From Pectinophora gossypiella (lineage: Eukaryota > Arthropoda > Insecta > Lepidoptera > Gelechiidae): 64,000 nt of DNA. Under the pieces are notes generated by a model. It saw only the letters and a list, made by a program, of their open reading frames with translations, was not told where the DNA came from and made no database searches. A program made the translations under genes and the position numbers. Numbering within the stretch: the stretch's first letter is position 1; each line of letters opens with the position of its first letter. The stretch is from NCBI RefSeq assembly GCF_024362695.1, contig NC_065415.1, positions 3,079,438 through 3,143,437 on the forward strand, read 5' to 3'. Below are positions 61,243 through 64,000 of this stretch, piece by piece.

Positions 61243-62269
61243 CAGCAATGTAACAATATTGTGTCTAACAACTTGAAAATGAAAAGAAAAAGACATCTTT
61301 AGCGTCCTCGAGAGCATCAGTAGGTACAATGTACCTACAATGTTTCCACAAGTTGTCCCGGACGTTGTTATTTCAACATAAATCAGGATAAAAACTGACA
61401 ACAAATATTCCTTTATTTTATTTCCAGCATCTTTAAATCTAAGTACAACTCCAGACAGAGCGCTGAGTAAGCAAAACAAAATAATTCTTGGCGAACAGAG
61501 ATTTAAATTGACAGAACGGTTCTTTAAGCTTTTTAATAGTAGGTATAATTAAAACACATAATAACGGGTTCTTACCGCGTTTAAATGGGGATATGAGACT
61601 CCCGATATTATGATAATAACCGCGTAAACTTAAAACAATGAATAGTAGGTATGTCTTTCCGGTAATATTTATTTCAATCCGTCCAAATACCACAACCACT
61701 ACTACTACTATTTTACTACAATTTTTTTTTGTTTTATTTTTTACCTTTAAAATACTTTATTAATTTAATGTGTAAAATACTGCCACGTGGTTTACACTGC
61801 CACATTTGCTTAACTCTAATCTTTAAATTATATAAAGGTATGATGTAGACCACAATAACGGCGTACATACATATGTTTGCTTATAATTGTTACATTTATA
61901 GAAGAAAACTTCGAGACTTCGCTTCCCTGTCATTTACTTGGCAAATTTTGCGCCAAACTTATATTTTCCAGTTTGGATTTTATAAATTATTTTATTATTA
62001 TATTTTTGTCAATAAACAGATATATATTTTATTAACATCATTCGAGCTTGAAGAGACAGATATCGCATTACTCAGGAACTTCATTTACATTTAAATCCAC
62101 GGTTCGTAGCAGGTGTCGTAACGATCGTAGTCGTTCGTAGTACGTGCTACGGACTACTACGGATTTATTTACTTATTCCATTCTAGTGTATGTCTCGTCC
62201 ATTATTAGACTTTTGCATACTTTTTGAAATGACAGGAACAATGGGAAAAAAATGTTTTTTATATATTTA
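61243..62269. other. No feature recognised
   Basis: AT-rich. Around 62110-62160 there is a locally repetitive GTCGTAACGATCGTAGTCGT stretch. Frames of 73-86 codons have no recognisable domain. Confidence 0.35.
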
Positions 62270-62340
62270 TTGTTACATACACACATAAGTTTCGCTCATT
62301 TCCCGTTGGGGTAGGCAGAGGCCACGGAATTCCATCGGAT
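62270..62340 (-). mobile_element. RB LINE 3' end
   Basis: TACATACACACATAAGTTTC, CATTTCCCGTTGGGGTAGGC, GGCCACGGAATTCCAT: tail and last codons of RB. Confidence 0.7.
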
Positions 62341-62474
62341 TTTAGTTATTTATTTTTATTACGTGTACTTACCTAGTAAAGTCTTATTAAGTACCGGTTT
62401 AAAAGAGTCACTAGGGAAGAAATACGAATCAAGATCAAGGGTTTTTTTTGAATCCACCAATCATCGTCTCCCAG

Positions 62475-62545
62475 CGTAAATTCGTTTTCACAAGGTCTGC
62501 TTACGTAACCATTGATCGTTTTTCATTGCAGAAATTAAAAGCAGA
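62475..62545 (-). mobile_element. T3 SINE scrap
   Basis: CGTTTTCACAAGGTCTGCTT, ACGTAACC, CATTGCAGAA: decayed T3 end. Confidence 0.4.
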
Positions 62546-63469
62546 AACAATTTATTTTTATACGAATATCGTTGAAAGCACAAACGTTTGAATTAAGTAT
62601 TTAATTAGCATTCTTTTGTAAGAATGTATAATTTCGTACCGTTATATTTGCAATTAAAATAAATATATTATTTCAATTCAAGCCTTCAATAAAACTGTTT
62701 AAATAGGTATGCATTTTGATATTTGCCTCTTTGTTCTAAACTTTTTAAAAACAGTTTCTTTAGTAAGTCTGAACATAATGAAGACAGACTTCCTTTGATA
62801 TTTTATCGATGTATTTATGATTATTAATCAATGTCTCTTGAACGGGATAATTTCGGAAATAACATATTATTATGCAATTTTATACTAAAATATATATTAC
62901 AATACTACAGCAATTTAACATTAAAAGCATTATTTTATAAAGAAAAACGAATGAAATTTGTATGATAATAGCCATCCGTTGGATGAGTGAGATATATTTT
63001 CATGGCGGGAAACCTTTTGAAAAGAAAGAGAAATATCGGCTCGTCCTTTGTAAGGGACCGTGCTTATTTTAAATGGACTTATTATTAGGATAAGACTTGA
63101 AAAAAAAACCTGTAATCTTGGCAAGTCGTCAAAACAAAGTAGGCTGTAATGTTCTGATAAGAAAAACTGGGTTTACCCGAGAGCTTTCCTTTTATTTTTT
63201 ATGTGAATAGATGAAGTAATAATAGTCTTTAAGTTAATAATAGTAAAGAAGAAATTGTATTTAAAAAATATCAAAAATATGTCTACAAAAACAAATAATA
63301 CCTTACCAATTAGTAAATAAGAAACAAAGAAGTAATGGGAGCAAATTAAAATTCAATAATTTTATTCAATAGATAACATAGTTTAACATAAGATAACATA
63401 GTTACTTACACTTTAAATCGGAAATCTTTGAACGAAAATTTTCAATAATACATTGTATCCATTTTAAAG
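62546..63469. other. No feature recognised
   Basis: AT-rich; nothing identified. Confidence 0.35.
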
Positions 63470-63770
63470 GGTCCGCTTAACAGACCTAAGATTTACTACA
63501 CCTAAATTAACTATTTTGTATAAAGATATTATGTTTAAGTATACTCGTTTTTCTTTCATCAAAAGTCTGTTTTTGACAGAAGCGATTGCCCGTCTGACCT
63601 TTCAAATTGCGAAGGGACAACCAATCCAGATTTCGGTCATAATTTTTCGAAGTGCATTTCTCGGGAATGTGGGTTTCCGCTCTATGTTTTCCATCAAAAC
63701 ATTTTATGATCCAAGTATAAATTCGAAAACCATAAGCTACCACCCAAATGCCTACAATAATTAGATTATA
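63470..63770 (-). mobile_element. T3 SINE, diverged, with internal insertion
   Basis: GGTCCGCTTAACAGACC, then ~70 unrelated AT-rich bases, ACAGAAGCGATTGCCCGTCT, GACC, GTGCATTTCTCGGGAATGTG, GATCCAAGTATAAATTCG, AAACCATAAGC. Head missing. Confidence 0.7.
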
Positions 63771-64000
63771 TCGCTATCCACAGAAGATTTTGAATAAAAA
63801 AAACATTCAGTAAACGCAAAGCTGTCAACAAAACGCCTCAAATAACCGACATAAACTCTTATTTCCTTGTAAAATCTGCATTCAAATACATTAACTGAAA
63901 AAAAAAACAGTAGGGTTCTGAAATGCCAAACCCATTGTTCGGACCTTAGAGGTTGTACGTCGATAGTCTTCTATAGTATCGATAGTCTTTCAAGCGTTCA
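63771..64000. other. No feature; TATCGATA-like pair at the end
   Basis: TCGATAGTCTTCTATAGTAT and ATCGATAGTC lie at about 63960-63990, reminiscent of the cluster at 50715. Confidence 0.3.

Overview
The window looks like AT-rich moth or butterfly (Lepidoptera) nuclear DNA, either intergenic or from inside a very long intron. I find no complete host protein gene, rRNA gene or functional tRNA gene. Almost all recognisable sequence is mobile-element debris, and the open frames of 60-136 codons mostly lie across repeats. The lepidopteran assignment rests on a 5S rRNA-derived SINE and tRNA-derived SINEs that share its body, an arrangement described for Helicoverpa armigera (HaSE1, HaSE2, HaSE3), plus Jockey, R1 and RTE-type LINE tails common in moth genomes. 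Those family matches are from memory, not from a search.

Local family names used below. S5: 5S rRNA-derived SINE ending in a GATGAT tail. T1: tRNA-derived SINE ending near CACGATAGAAGAAGA. T2: tRNA-derived SINE ending near CGTATATAGGC plus a TTTATG tail. S5, T1 and T2 share a central domain, CGTGCTTCGGAAGGCACG then TTAAGCCGTTGGTCCCGG. T3: tRNA-derived SINE with head GAGCCGTGGTAGCCCAGTTGG. RA: RTE-like LINE 3' ends with CACCGACAAGAGCG near the end and GAT or AG tails. RB: RTE-like LINE with a TATG tail. RC: RTE-like LINE ending in GATGATGATG. Jk: Jockey-like LINE. LX: LINE with a Cys-rich C-terminal knuckle. P1-P6: palindromic or inverted-repeat DNA elements (MITE-like). U1-U7: unclassified repeats.

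Layout. 1-7.7 kb: LINE tails, U1 repeats, a 159-bp TIR element, a large foldback element with a SINE inside it, and two small palindromic elements. 8-16 kb: RC LINE inside old T1, S5 SINEs, a 500-bp repeat with internal triplication (U3), and an LTR-like repeat (U4). 16-27 kb: a SINE-in-SINE nest with both target duplications intact and its unoccupied relative 9 kb away, a 400-bp TIR element, and many T1/T2 copies. 27-31 kb: two oppositely oriented copies of an unusual T1-bodied element, and T3 interrupted by RB. 32-43 kb: R1, LX, RB and RA LINE remains, and an A/C-only tract inside target duplications. 45-50 kb: tandem P1 palindromes, U3, T2, T1. 50-64 kb: a TATCGATA cluster, more SINEs, three P-type families and the best preserved Jockey tail.

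Nothing here works as a pathway. What the window does record well is retrotransposition history: perfect 7-17 bp target duplications, consistent 5' truncation, nesting order, and SINEs sharing 3' ends with LINEs of the same window. No new host system was found. The most unusual structures are the nested insertions, the simple-sequence filler at 5' junctions, the P1 composite with a conserved spacer, and the two SINE-containing inverted-repeat structures.
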